Source: Isoetes taiwanensis
Lineage: Eukaryota > Streptophyta > Lycopodiopsida > Isoetales > Isoetaceae
DNA length: 64,000 nt
Direction of reading: 5' to 3'
Assembly: GCA_021234155.1 (NCBI GenBank)
Contig: JAJEKV010000293.1
Location: forward strand, 1-64,000
Part shown: positions 12,284-24,422 of the stretch, in pieces
How positions within the stretch are numbered: position 1 is the stretch's first letter
How the letters are laid out: each line of letters opens with the position of its first letter
The notes under the pieces: model-generated
Seen by the model: the letters and a program-made list of their open reading frames with translations, nothing else
What the model was told of the DNA's origin: nothing
Databases searched by the model: none
Made by a program: the position numbers and the translations under genes

Positions 12284-12652
12284 TTACAGTTTAAGTAAAA
12301 AGGATCGGTGTGCATCCACCGTCCTTATGAAGAGCCCTAAACATGATGGTGGCATCAACCATAATGAATATAAATCTGTTGTCTGAACACCAAAATTGCT
12401 CCTAGTGTGCCCATATTCTGAACATTGCAGGAATACATGTTGTTCATCCTCAACGTCCCCTGAATTACATATCTTACAGAGTCTGTTTTCTGGTGGTGTT
12501 CTTGCCCATCTCCCTATTTCTACTTCGAGCTTATGGGATCCTGTTCGGTATCTCGCAATCAACTGCCTATATCCTTTTGGTATAGATGCATTTAAATAGT
12601 TTTGACATGTATATACATCCATATGGTTATCGCCGGCACGACATTGCGGCAT
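12284..12652 (-). pseudogene. LINE ORF2 C-terminal segment with CCHC-like motif
   Basis: This is the distal part of ORF2, after the reverse transcriptase. It contains YRQLIARYRTGSHKL, a region typical of LINE ORF2 tails, followed by the C-x2-C ... H-x4-C cluster. It is separated from the reverse transcriptase frame by a frame break at about 12650-12980. Confidence 0.65.
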
Positions 12653-12978
12653 CCTTTTCCCGTTCAGCCCATAATTTGTCCATTGCCGACTTTTCTAGCA
12701 AAACCGTGCTTCCTCTTTATCCGCGGCCGGTTTGAACTATTCAAGCCCCATTTGTTTGCCCATTGCATCAAATTTTTCTTCCAACCCCGATCACGATGCC
12801 ATCATAGCGATGTGAAAGGCGATTTGGATTACGTGCCAGCTTTCGATTGTAGAAATTAATATGATTGGTATAAGCCTTCAAGTTCTAGAGGAAACATACC
12901 TACTCCGCCGACATGATGGCATAGGGAATTTGGGATCGATACCAAGCTCCTCTTTCAAAAACATTTTACGAACTGCTT

Positions 12979-13461
12979 CTAACTCTTTCCATAGTCTCTT
13001 CGGAAAGTTGGTCCCCGGATAGGTACACCATATAACAGAACCGTTTGAACTAGAGTCTTAAATAAGATTCTTTTCAGCCCCCAATCTGTGAGTGATGCCC
13101 TGCCGCATCTTGCCGACATCTTTGTCTGAGGCAGCCTTGCCTCCGATGATCTCCGTTTCACCGCAGTTTTTCCGGTGTAATTTGATGCTATATCAATTCC
13201 TAAGTATTTGTAACTATCAACAGTCTCCAGTATTTGGCCTTTGTATGTGAACTCAGGTCTGTCCCTTGTGCCGAATACCATGATCTTGGATTTGGATAGA
13301 TTTACGCTCATTCTCTTTGATTCACAAAACTGCTCCAAACTGCATAAATGGTCTTGTAGCACTTTCTTGTGATTTGCTAGCAGTACCACATCATCGGCAT
13401 AAAGAAGTAATTGAATCACATACGTACCTAATTTTGTGCCTGCAAGAGATCTGGCTTTCAA
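12979..13461 (-). pseudogene. LINE reverse transcriptase fragment (YADD box)
   Basis: The fragment begins in the IDELEDWL region and contains the catalytic YADDVVLLA box, then NLSKSKIMVFGTR and YKYLGIDI, all standard non-LTR reverse transcriptase signatures. The upstream fingers and the endonuclease are absent. Confidence 0.8.
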
Positions 13462-13489
13462 CCAATCTTCTAGTTCATCTATGAAAAAC

Positions 13490-14005
13490 TGGTGAATGAT
13501 TCAAACTGAATTTGACCAAGAGACGGTATTCCTTGATAATTATGTTGATGCTGAAGTGTTGTTTACTTGAGAAGATAAATTTAAATGAAGGAGTTCTAGA
13601 GATTTACCTGTGGCAAGAGATAAAGGACAGGTTGGTCCTTGTTACCATTGTAAAATGCATGGTCACTTAAAAGTTGATTGCCTAAAACTGAAATATATGG
13701 AGTGTTCTAATTGTGGAAGTAAGGTATTTTTCTAATAGATGCTATAGTAATAAGAATGGAAAGAGGAAGAGCAAATAGAGGAACAAGAGCATTTAGAGGA
13801 CGAGGTAGAGGTACTAGAAGACAAAGTGCAGCAGTAAATTTGACACAAGAAATGGAAGACGAGGAAAGTGAAGAAGACGAAGATGCCGAAATATATAGTG
13901 CTACTATTTTCCTCTACTTCTAATAACGAAGAGTCTAATGATGAAAATGAAATGTTAAGCCTAGATAGTGGAGCAAAGAAACATTAACAGGGTCGGCCAA
14001 ATACT
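13490..14005 (+). pseudogene. copia remnant: Gag zinc knuckle and start of protease
   Basis: The zinc knuckle CYHCKMHGHLKVDC at 13640-13681 fits C-x2-C-x4-H-x4-C exactly. It is followed by an arginine- and acid-rich stretch and then the aspartic protease motif LDSGA-KH (DSGA at 13964-13975). These continue the Gag started on the other side of the LINE. Stops and frame shifts interrupt the frame, and a second LINE fragment cuts it just after the protease motif. Confidence 0.75.
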
Positions 14006-14285
14006 AAAGGAGAAAAGCGAGAATAGAATAGAATAGAATAGAATAGAATAGAATAAAGTTTTTATCGTCACCAATTGGCCTATGCGACCCAGACAGGAGG
14101 CACAGCAAGCATATTACTGTCCGGGTTAACCCCCCTCCCCCTCGCCCCGAAGGGTTGTTTGGGGAAAAAACCGTGACAGGATTAAATTTGCTGTCAAACT
14201 GTACGAATACAAATACAAACACAAATACAAATATCATGGGGAAGACATATGTGTACACGTATCAGGTAAGTGCCCGAGGGCCGAG
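14006..14285 (-). mobile_element. LINE 3'-end fragment with (TTCTA)n tail
   Basis: A GAATA pentamer array on the plus strand (the TATTC tail of a minus-strand LINE) at about 14021-14056 is followed by a GC-rich 3'-UTR-like stretch. Only the last about 250 bases of the element were inserted. It splits the copia protease. The tail pentamer is the same as that of the long LINE ending at 20126, so both probably belong to the same clade. Confidence 0.65.
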
Positions 14286-14630
14286 CTGATCTCGGCGATC
14301 CATGATCTCTTGAAGGTATGATCCCAACTTTCGTACCGAGTGCGTGCTTAAGATCTCATGCGGAGCAAAGCTAGTTATGTAAAGCTTGAAAATAGAGCAC
14401 TCTAGAAAGTTCAAAGTGTAGGAATCTTAGAACTCTTCGATCTCAATGGGAAAGCAAGTCATGTTGACAGATGTCCTTTGTGTTCCTTCTCTTGTTAGAA
14501 ACCTGATCTCTGTTAGTCAGTTAGTTGATACGGGCTATAAGGTAGTCTTTGAGAAAATGGAACTATATTTTTCAAAATGAAATCAAGTTCCTTAGTAAGG
14601 AGCAGGTTATAAGAGACAGCCTGTTCTGCG
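14286..14630 (+). pseudogene. copia remnant: protease C-terminal region
   Basis: At about 14460-14580 the frame reads LTDVLCVPSLVRNLISVSQL, the conserved segment of copia protease that follows the DSGA motif. It resumes the copia element after the LINE fragment. No integrase or reverse transcriptase of this element was found further right. Confidence 0.7.
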
Positions 14631-14885
14631 TCAGAAAAATCGTCAGAAACCTTTCATAGAATAGGCAATTTGCCCAGACTCATATGGCTGACGCATATTC
14701 TGGCGTATATTCTCTAAGGAAAAATCGTCAAATTTGCATCAGAATTTTCGTCAGATTTTCCTAATGCAAAATCGTCACTTTTTTCGTCAAATTTAGCGTC
14801 AGAATTTGCATCAGAATTACGTCAAATTTTTCGTCAAAATGTACGTCAAATTTTTCGGCAGATTTGTATCAAAGTATCCGTTATA
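14630..14885. repeat. cluster of short CGTCARAWTTT-type repeats
   Basis: The 7-11 base word CGTCAAATTT / CGTCAGAATTT and variants occurs more than ten times in 250 bases, often in direct orientation. Such arrays are characteristic of the subterminal regions of CACTA-type DNA transposons, but no CACTA terminus was located, so this stays an inference. Confidence 0.55.
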
Positions 14886-15425
14886 TGCTTCATTAGTGAT
14901 TCATCAATTTTGTCATATTTTTGTCATTGCACAAGGCCATTTGCATTTTGTCTAGATTGTTTCTATATAATGATGTTTGTATAGAATGTTCATATTTTTG
15001 TCATTGCACCAGGATAGCGAGGGCTAGACCCACCAACTGGTACCCCGGACCACTAAAAACTCATTATAATACCTTGTAAGTGGTATCTCCTTATGGGCGA
15101 GATACCAACGTAAATAATGCAGGCATGCATATATCCAACTAAGCAACCTCGAAAAACCCAAAAGGATCAACCTTGGGCAACAGACAAAAGAAGGTAAATG
15201 ATAATAAAAGAGATGGACGAAATTAATTAAGTTTTAGAATTTGAAATTCAAATCAAAACGGTAATTACGGTAATTACGAATAAAAAAGCCGTTTAGAATT
15301 AGGGAATATATAGTCATAGTGGGGGGGACGACGGCTAGCTTACAGATTGAGAGCCGAGCACAAGCGCACTGCCTAAGAGCCACCACAGAGTCCTGTGGCA
15401 CAGGATTATCTTGCAAACGAAGACC

Positions 15426-16106
15426 ATGGCCGACAGCACCAATGGTAGCCAACAGAGAAGGTCGGATGTGGAAAGAGCCCCGGTGAGCCAACAGGACCTA
15501 CGGGACTTCCTGGCACAGATGGATAAGCGGCTGGAATCAAAGATCCCGAACCTGGATGCACTTAACGCGCTGGCTGAAACGTGCAACAGCAACAAAACAG
15601 CCATCAATAGCATGGACCGGAGAGTAGGAGGGGTGGAGAAGATGAATGAGGAAATGCAGCGGAGGATGGATGAAATCGAAGAAGAAAAGGCAAAGATCCT
15701 GCAAAGGTTGGTTGAATTAGAGAAATCAAATGTTGAGATGGATGCATGGGAGTCATTTGATAGGATAAAGCCACACTTAAGGGAATATGAGGAGCAAAAT
15801 AAAATTAAGCATGATGTTAGGCTAATTGGTATAGCAGAAAGGCCTAACGAGGATATATATCGAGTTACTGCAGAAGTGTTAGAAACGGTGTTCAAGGAGC
15901 ACAGGGGCGCCATCATCAAAGCCATACGATCAGGCCAATGGAGGGGGAGACCGAGACACATAAATTTGACGTTAAGGGATTTGGCCACCAAGGAAAGGAT
16001 CCTACGGATGGGACCCAGATTAAGGAATGGAATCAAGGTACAGGAGTCTTTAACTTGGGATGCAGCGAGGGGCTGCACAGGGAGTTGGCCAAAGCCAGAG
16101 ACCTGA
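15426..16106 (+). pseudogene. LINE ORF1 protein (coiled coil plus RNA-binding region), frameshifted
   Basis: The ATG at 15426 gives MADSTNGSQQRRSD. A coiled coil covers about residues 45-115 (heptad-like ERRVGGVEKM ... EEKAKILQRLVELEKS). An RRM-like part follows (KHDVRLIGIAERPNED), then INLTLRDLATKERIL. The conserved C-terminal domain (ELAKARDLNQAGIQA, VKNGKVYIHKRGR) continues in another frame at 15938-16231. A one-base shift near 16050 therefore separates it from the rest. The organisation resembles L1 ORF1p, a nucleic-acid chaperone. Confidence 0.7.
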
Positions 16107-16754
16107 ACCAAGCAGGGATACAAGCGGGGGTCAAGAATGGCAAGGTCTATATACACAAGAGGGGGAGAGAACAAGCGACTCAACCGCAGGAACAGAACGG
16201 CGGGGTTGCGGTACGGGGGGCGCGGGGATAGAAAATCAGCGAGGCAAGAGAAGGAAAACATACGCCTGAAGCCTATACAATAGGGGTGGAGAGCGTCGGC
16301 AGTATGAAGCTCAAGAGCAGGCGGTAGAGAAGGAACCAGAAGGGTAATAGGAAGAAACGAAAATGGGGAAACTAAGAGCGAAAGCAACACAAACAAGGTT
16401 GGAGGCCAACCCCGACAATGAAGACCGGGGAAGACCAAGGAGGATGGGCATTGGCAATGAAAACATGTAGATACGTGGAATGAGCAACCTCGGGGAAAGA
16501 CGTTGACATTGTGGTACCGGAACCGCACGGGGTACCCATGGGATGATGGAGAAAGGTTGAAGGTGCCCAAGGTGTGACATAATATGCTGGCGATGAGACT
16601 TGGGAGCATAACGCCAAAAGGGCCGCCAGAGGAGGAAGGATACAAATTGTTCACGTCTTTGGAAAGACGTGGAATTTAAAATAGGGAGGGGGAGTGTGTG
16701 TTTGAGGTTTGGCTTGTTATATAAAAAAACGGTCACGCTTTTAACAATGCATGT

Positions 16755-17367
16755 ATGTTACATTCAGATATCAATAAAAGAAATATGGTTTTGAGTGTCC
16801 AAATGAAAAACAATCAAGATATGGTTCTGATAATTACATATTACCCGCCGAACAGTGATAAACTAGAACTGCTAGATCTGGGAGAGAATATAACGAAATG
16901 GAAGGAACAAGGACCAGTGATTATAATAGGAGATCTAAACGCTAGAACCGGACAAGGAACAGTCACGGCAGTACATTACCTGCGGATGAGATAGGGGCCG
17001 GGGGCGGTATATCTGATGAGGGCCGGAGTGGCAAGAGGGGATAGAAGATAAGGCAGAGGTCAATGCTAGAGGTGAATTACTGCTGGAAGTATGCACGGCA
17101 ACAGGGATGATTATAGCCAATGGTGTGGGAAAATGGAGGGGATCAGGAGGCTTCACGAGCCAAAACACACATGGTAAGAGCATAGTGGATTATATAATTG
17201 TGAACGAACAAGCAGCAAAAAAGATAGAAGGGCTGATGCTACAGGAATGGCCGACCGGGAGGAGGGAAAGCCATAGACCAATTAAACTAACAATCGGGCT
17301 GGGGAGAAGCCACAAAAAGACAACCTGTAAAAGAAAGGAAGATAATAAAGGCGGGGGTGAAGATTGA
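16755..17367 (+). pseudogene. LINE endonuclease domain fragments
   Basis: Two frames carry the exonuclease-endonuclease-phosphatase signatures: LIITYYPPNSD then VIIIGDLNARTG (catalytic Asp and Asn), and later GKSIVDYIIVN followed by ESHRPI. The last motif is normally S-D-H-R-P; here the aspartate is missing. A frame break lies near 16990. Confidence 0.7.
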
Positions 17368-18132
17368 GTGTGGAGAAACACGCTTGAAACTTTCACCCAA
17401 ATGATCAAGGAGGAAATGGGAGAGTGGAACCGGGGAGAGCACAAGCAAGGGAGAATGGAGACACCCTAAAATGACATCATGGTAAGGGTAGCAACAGAGG
17501 TGTTTGGGAAAAAGATCAAAATCGGGAAAAATAGGGCATTTAGAGCTTCAAAAGATGGCGATGGCGAGTGTAGGGAATACAAGAGGAAAGTAAGAAAACA
17601 TAGGGGAAAGGAGACATACCGAGAAGAAAGGACAAGATACATAAGATTACTATCAAGAAGAAGAGATACAATAACCACATTAAAGACCAATGGTATTTGG
17701 GGAAAATGTTGAAAAAACAACCCAGAAGTTTTGGAGAGGACTCAAAAAATAAAGGAGGGGAAGTAATATGAAAGCAAAAAACGGACAAGATGACATTGGA
17801 ACCGAGGGATGGGAGAGTTACTTGGATAAATTATACAAGGCAGGGCACCGCCCGATATCCATACCACTCTGACATGATCGGGACAAACCATGCTTCAACT
17901 TGCTAGATGTAGGGATGGCCTGAGCGGGGATGGCCAATCATAAAGCTCGGTTTATACGGACTCACTGCTTGAGCTGCTGAAGTGTCTTTGAATTAGAAAT
18001 CGGCGGAGACAAGTTCTGGACATTTTCAAGCGGCATCATACATACGGGACTCCCAGACGGATGGACGCCTAGCGAGTCATACCTTTACATAAAAGCGAGG
18101 GAATAGAAAAGATCGGGGAATTTGGAACAATA

Positions 18133-18700
18133 ATGGTAAGCTCGATTTTCGCAAAATGGTTTGGAAAGGTATTGGATAATAAACTAAAAGAAATGGGCGG
18201 AAGAAGGAAATATGAAAACGAGAGGGGCAAAGCGAGGGTTCAGGCGACACTCAACCCACGAGATCATCTAGTGACCCTACGGATATTAATAGAGCGAGAA
18301 CAAATTGCGGGGAAAAGAAAAATAATTTCTTTGCTTTGTAGATTTGAAGAAAAAGCATTCGATACGGTCCCGAGAGAGAAGCTGCTGAAGAGATTGATGG
18401 ATATGCAGGCCCCGAGAAATATGGTAGGATCCATAGCAAGACTATACCACAAGGTGTATGCTAAAATGGAGCAGGAAGGACAGCCGATAACCTGTGACAC
18501 CGGGGTAAAGCAGGGATGCCCGTTATCCCCAACACTGTTTGGAATATATATAGACGCACTACAGGGATACATAGCAGAACAGAGGGGAGACGAGCATGCC
18601 CCAACGCTAGGAGACACGAAGGTACCAATAATGCTATAACGGATGATCTTAGTATGATGGCAACAAAAGAACAAAGGAATGCATAGATCGCTCAAAATTC
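18133..18700 (+). pseudogene. LINE reverse transcriptase, catalytic box frameshifted
   Basis: The fragment shows KAFDTVPREKLL and the highly conserved GVKQGCPLSPTLFGIYID. It then runs into the catalytic box, where the DNA would encode Y-A-D-D-L but for a one-base deletion at about 18637 that creates a stop. Upstream, REQIAGKRK is also family-like. Confidence 0.8.
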
Positions 18701-20126
18701 TAGAACAATTACGTGAGGATCTGGTGGCTAAGTGAATCTAGCAAAAAACTAAGATAGTCATCTTTGGACACAGAACGAGGCATAAACCTTTTAAATACAA
18801 AGGTAGCGAGATAGAGGAACCAACAAGAAATCTGAGATATCTAGGGTATGACACGCACGGCACAGGGAAATGGACCAAAGGAGCCAATGCCAGATTTCAA
18901 TCAGCTATAGGAAGCTACTTCAACATGAAAAACTTTTGTAACAGAAGTAGAATAACTGACTGGGATATCAAATGCTATCTATTGATCAAGATAATAGCCA
19001 CCACCCAACTATCTGAGCGAAGCATGGGGGCGAGGCCTAACAGAGAAAGGGGGAAAGGGGAAGGAATTCTTAGGCAATGGCGCACAGGCGAATTTCGGGG
19101 TGAGGACAAGCACACCACTAACAATCATGGTACTCTAAAAGCGGGGTAAAACCAATGGAAGTGAGAGCATGGGAGAGAACTATAAGATACCTTTCGGAGA
19201 TAACGGGGAGATGAGACAAGAAAATCGCCATCGATGTGCGATCATAGAATCAAACAAAATCACATATCCTCGAAAAGCAAAAGGATGGTTTAAGGAGGTG
19301 GCAACATGGACCGGACAAATGGGATTGAATCCGAAGTGACCTAATAGAAGAGGGGCGATTGGAATGAGGAGGGGCGGAACAAAGCAACAAGAGCATGGTC
19401 GCCTGTGCATACGGGACCAAGACAGGCCCGGCTCATACTGTGTTTTTAATCCAGACCAACAAATAGGACATCGGATATACGAGGGATAACCTCACCGGGA
19501 AAAAGCGAAGGGACACGCTAGCCGATTTGGGATGGGAAGCCATGATCCGAGAATAGAAAAAGACAGATGGAGAGGGGTAGACAAGGAAGGCGGGATATGC
19601 GTAGAATCTGCGAAGGGGGAGAATAGAGGATGAGAATCATATGATTAGTGACCGCCATCATACGAGGAGACATCGGGGACAGATATAGTAATATAAGGTG
19701 GGGAGAACCAGCCCACAAGGCGATGAAGATGACGAGAATCACTAAGGGATCTAGCGGGGCGATCCACGGAATGACGACCGAACCTGAGAGAAGTACAATG
19801 AGAAAGAGGGCTTGTAATATGATTACACAGTGAAAGAGGGCTTGTAATATGATCCGTACAAAACGACTCATATAGCCTCACACAAATTACTCAGCTAAAA
19901 GCTGATTGATAACGACGCATCACTGCACGGCCAAGAAGCCGAGGTAAAAGTGGGGTGCCGGTATTAAAAGGAAAAAAGTCAGCCTTCCGAAAAGGCTACA
20001 TTGTAACAGCGTGTTGTGCTAGTAGCACCCTTTTAGGGAGCTCGCCCATGCTACACAAGTCCAGGGGCCTTATGGCACAAAGGACACAAATGTATTCTAT
20101 TCTATTCTATTCTATTCTATTCTATT

Positions 20127-20540
20127 TAACAGGGTACAAATTCATAAAGAGATAAGAGTGCATATAGAAGAAAAAATTTTGTATTTAGATCTAATCATAG
20201 TTACATATCAAAATTGACAATCTTTACAATGCCAACAATGCTAAGAAGAGAATGGACTACAACAAACTACATCAGCATGAAAAGGAGGAATTCAAAGTCT
20301 TTAATGAACGCTTCAACTGTAATCTTCAAGCTTTCTTAATTCCCTCCATTGTTATCTTACATAGCCAAGCAATAATCTCGCCATTAAAGTAGAAACTAGA
20401 CAACAATAAAAACTTGAACATAAAAAATAGTAGTTACCTGGTTTAGAATTTATAGTTTAAAGCAGTATAACTCTTATTTTCAACCACCAACGAACATAAA
20501 TTTATATTAGATCATAGTGTACAACTAGATGTCTAAAAAT

Positions 20541-20595
<55 letters not shown>

Positions 20596-20980
20596 AGCCG
20601 AGAAGCTATGAGCAAGAACTATTGATGCAACATTTACATATACCTTTTCAGATTTTGTGTGTGTTAAGCCTTGAGCTGCAAGCAAGATCTCAAGCTCCTT
20701 GTCTTGAAAAGAAGGAATATTATCTAAGTTTAACTACCTTAAACAATGTCCTGAGACAATATGTCCTATTACCTTAAACAATGTCCTAAAAAGTCGCATT
20801 TAATTAAAGTGCGTCAGATCCTGATGTTTGGGTCTCAGACTGAAAATGGAACTCATACTAAAGGAAAAAATGAATTGAATGCTTGAATAGAATTATACAT
20901 CATACACCAAGAACTGGGTCACTTGTTTTCCTCATAAATTTTACAAACCACGAGTTGAGAAAGTTTTCAAGCTTCTCAAT
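20127..20980. other. AT-rich spacer with a GATA microsatellite
   Basis: No coding signal is seen. A (GATA)n microsatellite of about 50 bp lies at 20543-20594. Confidence 0.6.
20543..20594. repeat. (GATA)n microsatellite
   Basis: About thirteen uninterrupted GATA units. Confidence 0.95.
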
Positions 20981-20981
20981 A

Positions 20982-23230
20982 TTATCTACCCTCATACAGT
21001 GCTATAGCATGGAGGTTACTCATGGCTTTGTCCATCTCTCTTTTGGGGATCATGTGGATCTTGTCCTTTGAAATGTGACAAGTTGGATATGACCATACCA
21101 CACACTCCACCAATTCCCTCCTTTGAGGATCAACATGATTTTCCCTCCAGTTATTCTCCCAGTAGTCGGTGTATTGCTCCTTCAAGTTGCCCTTCTTGTG
21201 CCTTTCAATGGGCTCCCAATATTGAATTTGGAATCCAGGACGCAGCAACTCCTCTCCATCAGGCATGGTAGTGGTAACATCAGAGAGTGCCACCCCTAAC
21301 TATATTGGACAATCCTCATCGCCAGGCCTTACTAGCACAAAGTATCCTTTCTTGATGTCCTCAAAAGGATTTCACTCAGGAAGATCAAACCACTTCGGCT
21401 TTGAGGCCTTGCTTTCCACAAACCACTTGGAGCCATTGTTAGGATCCAAGTCAACTTTCCTAGATATGCTTGCTCCATGAGAACCCTCTCATCTAGACTC
21501 TGGTAAGAACCCGTCTCTCGGCCTCCCCCTCCACATGGGCTGTTTCTGTTTCTAAGCATGTCACAACTTTCTTCCAAAAATTAATTAGGGAGTCCATGTG
21601 ATTTTTCTTCAGGGTGGAGGTGTGCTTTCCATTTTGAACATCATCCAGTGCATTATATAATCCTGATGCTCTTCACTAGTTGGCTAGAGTCTTAATAGTC
21701 TTGAAGGGAGGAAGTGGTTTTGGCTGCCCTCTAGGAATAAGAACTTCACCTGTAGCCCCCCGTTGCCACAACTCGATTTCTTGTACAGGCATCCACAACT
21801 TATCACCTGGTCTCCACTTATATTGCATGATTGGCATTCCATCCCTAACTGAAGTGGCTTTGTGTGTCCTGTCAACCGATCCTTACCATCTAACAAGTAT
21901 CCTTGACAAATGATTTCCAGTCTGCAACCTCATCCATCAAGAAAGCCATTGGGTTGGGGTTAATGCAGCTCTCAAACACATCCATTAGTTCAGGGAGACT
22001 AGTCACGTTTTCTCTCTTGAGCTTGGTAGAGAAAGTTTCGAGTAATGCATCTATATCATCATGCAATATGCCCAACCATCATGAACCCCACCTTCACAAT
22101 CTTGAATACTCCCACTGCTTCAGATATGACATTGCCCCAAACATCCATCTATTCTTTTTTTCTTTCCAACAGTTGTCCAATTGAACAGATAGCTCCTCCG
22201 ACAGTTGTTTCTCAAGTAAAGGGAAGTCATCCCAAGTCCTCCTTGTTTCTTTCGACACCTTGGATGTGAGCTCATTTATCTGCCTTTGGTAATAGAGCAG
22301 TTGATCATCCATCAAAGCCTCAAAAATGGGGGACGATTGACCCTCTCTCTAATGTTCTCAAGCACTTGAAAATAGAATTCACATGAAAATTTGGATCATC
22401 CCTCCATAGATTAAGCCAGTTCCATGCCCATGTGTCAAGACACCCGCCAGACTTACTTCCATCTGAAAAGCATTTTGACAACGTTTGGGCAAAGGATCTA
22501 GCTTTGGCAAAAAAGTCTTGTGTTAGTCCATCTTATCATGAATTATACACAAAAATCTGTCAGTTGCATCTAGAAAAATGTTCTCCACTGCCAATACAAC
22601 TGTCTACATGATATTTGGTCCCTTTGGTGATCTGGAGATTGCCCCCTGATTGCCATTCTTTCTTTCTCTATTGCAGTTGATGCAAGTGTATCCTTCAATT
22701 GAATACAAGTGTTGCACTTTGAGAATGACATGTGTTGCAAGACACACACGTCTGAGAAGTGAGTTTTCCATAACCTGCTGAAATGTGATTGAGAAAGAGG
22801 CCGACCTCCAGTAGTTTCTGGAATGGAATTGACCTCTTTAAGGCACTTTTTCTGGATGTAATATTGTGGCAACACCCTTTGGACCACTCGTACACCGTGC
22901 TCGTTCGCCTTCAACTTATGCGACATAGATTGAGACATATATCTCACAAAGCTCTTGAAGACTGCAATGGCCTTCAAAGTATTTGCTTTAGGTTTCAAAG
23001 TCAGTGCATTGCCATGCTGGAACAACCTGTGTCCTTTTCTGACCTGCTCCCAATATCTATAAAATGAAGTCTTGCTCATACCAAGAATCCATCTCAATGC
23101 TCTCAATACCTTCAGACCCCTCAATTGATAAAGTAATGTTCCTGTATTTTCATTATAGCAAGAATTTCTATACAAGGAGTAGATGAAATTAATCCTGTCT
23201 TTCTGAAGCTGTCCAATGTATTAGGACCTT
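20982..23230 (-). pseudogene. DUF7869-like gene (putative DNA-transposase relative), copy 1, decayed
   Basis: Several minus-strand frames together give one protein. First comes an N-terminal DRINFIYSLYRNS ... GMSKTSFYRYWEQ region. Next is HFSRLWKTHFSDVCV with the cysteine motif FSKCNTCIQLKD, then QISCRQLYWQW. Further on are LSVQLDNCWKEKKNRWMF (22094-22315 region), LHDDIDALLETFSTKL (21890-22075) and a C-terminal IQYWEPIERHKKG segment (20982-21293). The order and motifs match proteins I know as DUF7869 (LQLDN..ENKN then VGHTHxDID). The spaced acidic residues could be an RNase-H-like catalytic set, but that is inference. At least four frame breaks mean it is not functional as read. A second copy lies at 45880-62152. 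Confidence 0.65.
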
Positions 23231-24420
23231 ATTTTTACAAGGTCATCCACACTATACTGGACGGTGCAATCTAGAGTGCAACACTCTTGTCCCCTAATTG
23301 CTTCTAGGTTTTCTTTGGTTGGTGCCATAAGTCCATCCTTTGTAAATATCTGTTACTTCTAACCCTTTTGCGCATCTTTGGCTTCCTTTTATGAAAATTG
23401 TAGCGCCTCTTCCTTGTAATCAAAGGATGCTCATTCACCACCAAACCTTCCACCACCAAACATTCCATATTGCCTGGGCTGGGCTTTGGGGTATCTACTT
23501 CAGTTGGGCCTTCTAGGTTCTCACCATTCTTGTGTGTAATATATCCACGTCAGCAGTCCGCACACCCACGTCACGCATGACATGGCCTGTACGTGCCAGA
23601 CATTCATTAAGGCACTTTTTCGAGGATCGAGGGTGCAGCCAAAAATAACTGCACTTTTCCCTTCCTCTATGCCGACCGATTCATTCTCCCTTGGTTTATC
23701 GCACTCCTTCATCCTCCTTTGTTTTTTCTGCAAGCCAGAACCTGCTGGGCGATCGAGCGATGAATAGCAGAGCGACCTATTCTTATGACAGCCGCCTGGT
23801 CAACAGATCGTGACGCATCCAGTGCCGAAGTTTTCGCGCAGATCGAGTCCTCCAAATGACGTTATTGTCTAAGAAGAAAACGAGGTTCTTTTCAGTAAGT
23901 TTTTAGCACTATTTTTACCATTGATCTTGTTATTTTCATGTGCTTTATTGTATCTTACTTCCTTCTTTCTTTTATAGCAATTAGATGATCTTACTATCGC
24001 CTGATACAATTTCCAGCCCGACAAACCCCTATTCTCGATTTACAAGTGCCTGTGTAAGTAAGGAATCAGACATGGAAGCTGCGTCTTCTTCCAGCAAATC
24101 TGCCAGGTACGCTCTTTCCTTATGTTATCTTGTTCTATTTAGGTCAGGTCAGGACCAGGATCATTGTTTTTTTTTTCTTTTTTTCTTTTTTTTCTTTTTT
24201 TTTTTGGAAGCATGTTCTGTGTTCTTTGTTTGTATTATTTAATTGAATGCTCATTGTTGCCATTTAATCATAACTCCGAATAGGGACAAGCAACCGAAAT
24301 TGCCGACTAGGAATCCTCCAAAGACAGATGGACCTTTCTAACACATGATTGAACTCTAAAGATATTAGGTAGTTTAAAGCATTGCACAAATTTTCTAACA
24401 CATAATAAAAAAGGTGCATT
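23231..24420. other. spacer between the DUF7869-like gene and the palindromic repeats
   Basis: Mostly unrecognised. Around 23540-23600 several ACGT-core words are clustered (CCACGTCAGC, CACGTCACG, GTACGTGCC), as in G-box-rich plant promoters, possibly a 5' region of the leftward gene. A T-rich run lies at 24165-24206. Confidence 0.35.
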
Positions 24421-24422
24421 CT

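Larger units (their letters stand above)
12206..13485 (-). mobile_element. 5'-truncated LINE inserted in the copia remnant
   Basis: The 3' end of the element lies at the left and is marked by a (TTAAA)n tail on the minus strand at about 12206-12231. Moving upstream there is a C-terminal zinc-binding segment (RLCKICNSGDVEDEQHVFLQC, with Cys, Cys, His, Cys spacing typical of plant LINE ORF2) and then the reverse transcriptase palm with LLLYADDVVLLA. The reverse transcriptase starts abruptly near 13485, so the copy is a classical 5' truncation. The two ORF2 segments are in different frames, so it is inactive. Copia sequence flanks both ends. Confidence 0.8.
15000..20126 (+). mobile_element. long, damaged LINE with ORF1, endonuclease, reverse transcriptase and (TTCTA)n tail
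   Basis: In order there are a 5' region, an ORF1 with a coiled coil, an apurinic-type endonuclease, a reverse transcriptase, a C-terminal zinc-like segment (RRICEGGE..EDENHM near 19600) and a pentanucleotide tail at about 20093-20126. The order is that of L1-like elements. Nearly every domain is broken by single-base frame shifts, so the copy is dead or badly assembled. The left border is not precisely visible. Confidence 0.8.

Noticed and set aside
18133-18640. Treating the long LINE as an active element
   Set aside because: ORF1, endonuclease and reverse transcriptase are each broken, including a one-base loss in the YADD codons.
20982-23230. Assigning the DUF7869-like genes to the KDZ transposase superfamily
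   Set aside because: The motif set (QLDN..KKN, HTHxDID) is not that of KDZ transposases as I know them; I keep only the DUF7869-like name.
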